NCBI GenBank assembly: GCA_027032655.1
Contig: JALVMZ010000179.1
Location: 1-5,750 of the forward strand
Origin: Desulfobacteraceae bacterium
Lineage (GTDB): Bacteria > Desulfobacterota > DSM-4660 > Desulfatiglandales > JALVMZ01
Reading direction: 5' to 3'
Length of the DNA stretch: 5,750 nucleotides
Shown here: positions 5,603 to 5,750 of the stretch, piece after piece
How the letters are laid out: every line of letters begins with the position of its first letter
Numbering within the stretch: the first letter of the stretch is position 1
Made by a program: the position numbers and the translations under genes
Notes under the pieces: generated by a model
What the model was told of the DNA's origin: nothing
The model's input: the letters and a program-made list of their open reading frames with translations, nothing else
The model's database searches: none

Positions 5603-5750
5603 CTATCCCTTTTTCTTTTCCTCTTTCTTTTCTTCTTTTAGTTCTTTCAATTCCTCCTTCAGCGTTTCCACCTCTTTTTTTAGTTCTTCTGTTTCGTCTT
5701 TTTCGGTTTCAAAGCTCTCGGCTGCCTTTTTATCTCTTATCTCTTCAATT
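5603..5750 (-). CDS. Unidentified protein, C-terminal coiled-coil tail, 5' part outside window
   Basis: Reading leftward from 5749 there is an open frame of 48 codons ending in TAG (complement of 5603-5605); the start lies beyond the right edge. The visible part is extremely charged, almost all Glu and Lys (for example ELKKEVETLKEELKEL), and ends in a Lys-rich KKEEKKKG. Counting from the first visible residue, L23, V27, L30, L34 and L37 sit at alternating 4/3 spacing, a regular heptad pattern, so the tail should form a short coiled coil. The gene converges on ndk, and a hairpin with a leftward T-rich tail follows the stop, which supports a genuine gene end. The protein family cannot be named from this fragment, and low-complexity tails of this kind occur in many unrelated proteins. 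Confidence 0.7.
   Translation of the reverse strand, partial: IEEIRDKKAAESFETEKDETEELKKEVETLKEELKELKEEKKEEKKKG

Noticed and set aside
1..5750. CRISPR array, tRNA/rRNA genes, insertion sequences, phage or toxin-antitoxin genes
   Set aside because: I saw no repeat-spacer pattern, structural RNA signature, transposase or mobile-element ends. Nearly all of the DNA is accounted for by the listed genes.

Overview
The window comes from an A+T-rich anaerobic bacterium. Its core is a complete qmoABC operon encoding the quinone-interacting membrane-bound oxidoreductase, the complex that links the menaquinone pool to APS reductase in dissimilatory sulfur metabolism. This points to a sulfate reducer, most simply a Desulfobacterota lineage. 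Other Qmo-bearing groups (sulfate-reducing Nitrospirota, some sulfur oxidisers) cannot be excluded from sequence alone. Arginine is written almost entirely as AGA/AGG in both qmoC and ndk (14 of 16 and 7 of 8 by hand count), so these genes share one codon style and show no sign of recent transfer.

Layout, left to right. Positions 1-102 are the last 33 codons of an electron-transfer-flavoprotein:quinone oxidoreductase (ETF-QO), with its cysteine-rich cluster-binding tail. A 126-132 bp A+T-rich gap follows, with a possible promoter and no convincing terminator. qmoA (235-1497) and qmoB (1502-3733) are separated by 4 bp, and the qmoB ribosome-binding site is built from the last codons of qmoA. 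A 91 bp gap containing a perfect 8-bp hairpin leads to qmoC (3825-4982). A strong intrinsic terminator at 5005-5040 closes this unit. ndk (nucleoside diphosphate kinase, 5118-5540) follows as its own unit. A second hairpin at 5553-5578 sits between ndk and the C-terminal end of a leftward gene (5603 to the right edge) that encodes a highly charged coiled-coil tail.

How the genes fit together: QmoA and QmoB are paralogous HdrA-type flavo-iron-sulfur proteins. QmoB also carries an HdrA N-terminal domain, a 2[4Fe-4S] ferredoxin module and an MvhD-like C-terminal domain. QmoC fuses an HdrC-like 2[4Fe-4S] domain to an HdrE-like six-helix membrane anchor that probably binds heme b. Together they can move electrons between the quinone pool and a cytoplasmic partner. 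The neighbouring ETF-QO also feeds the quinone pool, from acyl-CoA dehydrogenation via ETF, so the locus groups two quinone-coupled entry/exit points. sat and aprBA, frequent neighbours of qmo in sulfate reducers, are not in this window.

I found no previously undescribed system. The items most worth a second look are the ETF-QO/qmo linkage without apr, cluster-ligand differences within QmoA and QmoB, the qmoB-qmoC hairpin, and a start-codon correction for qmoA.
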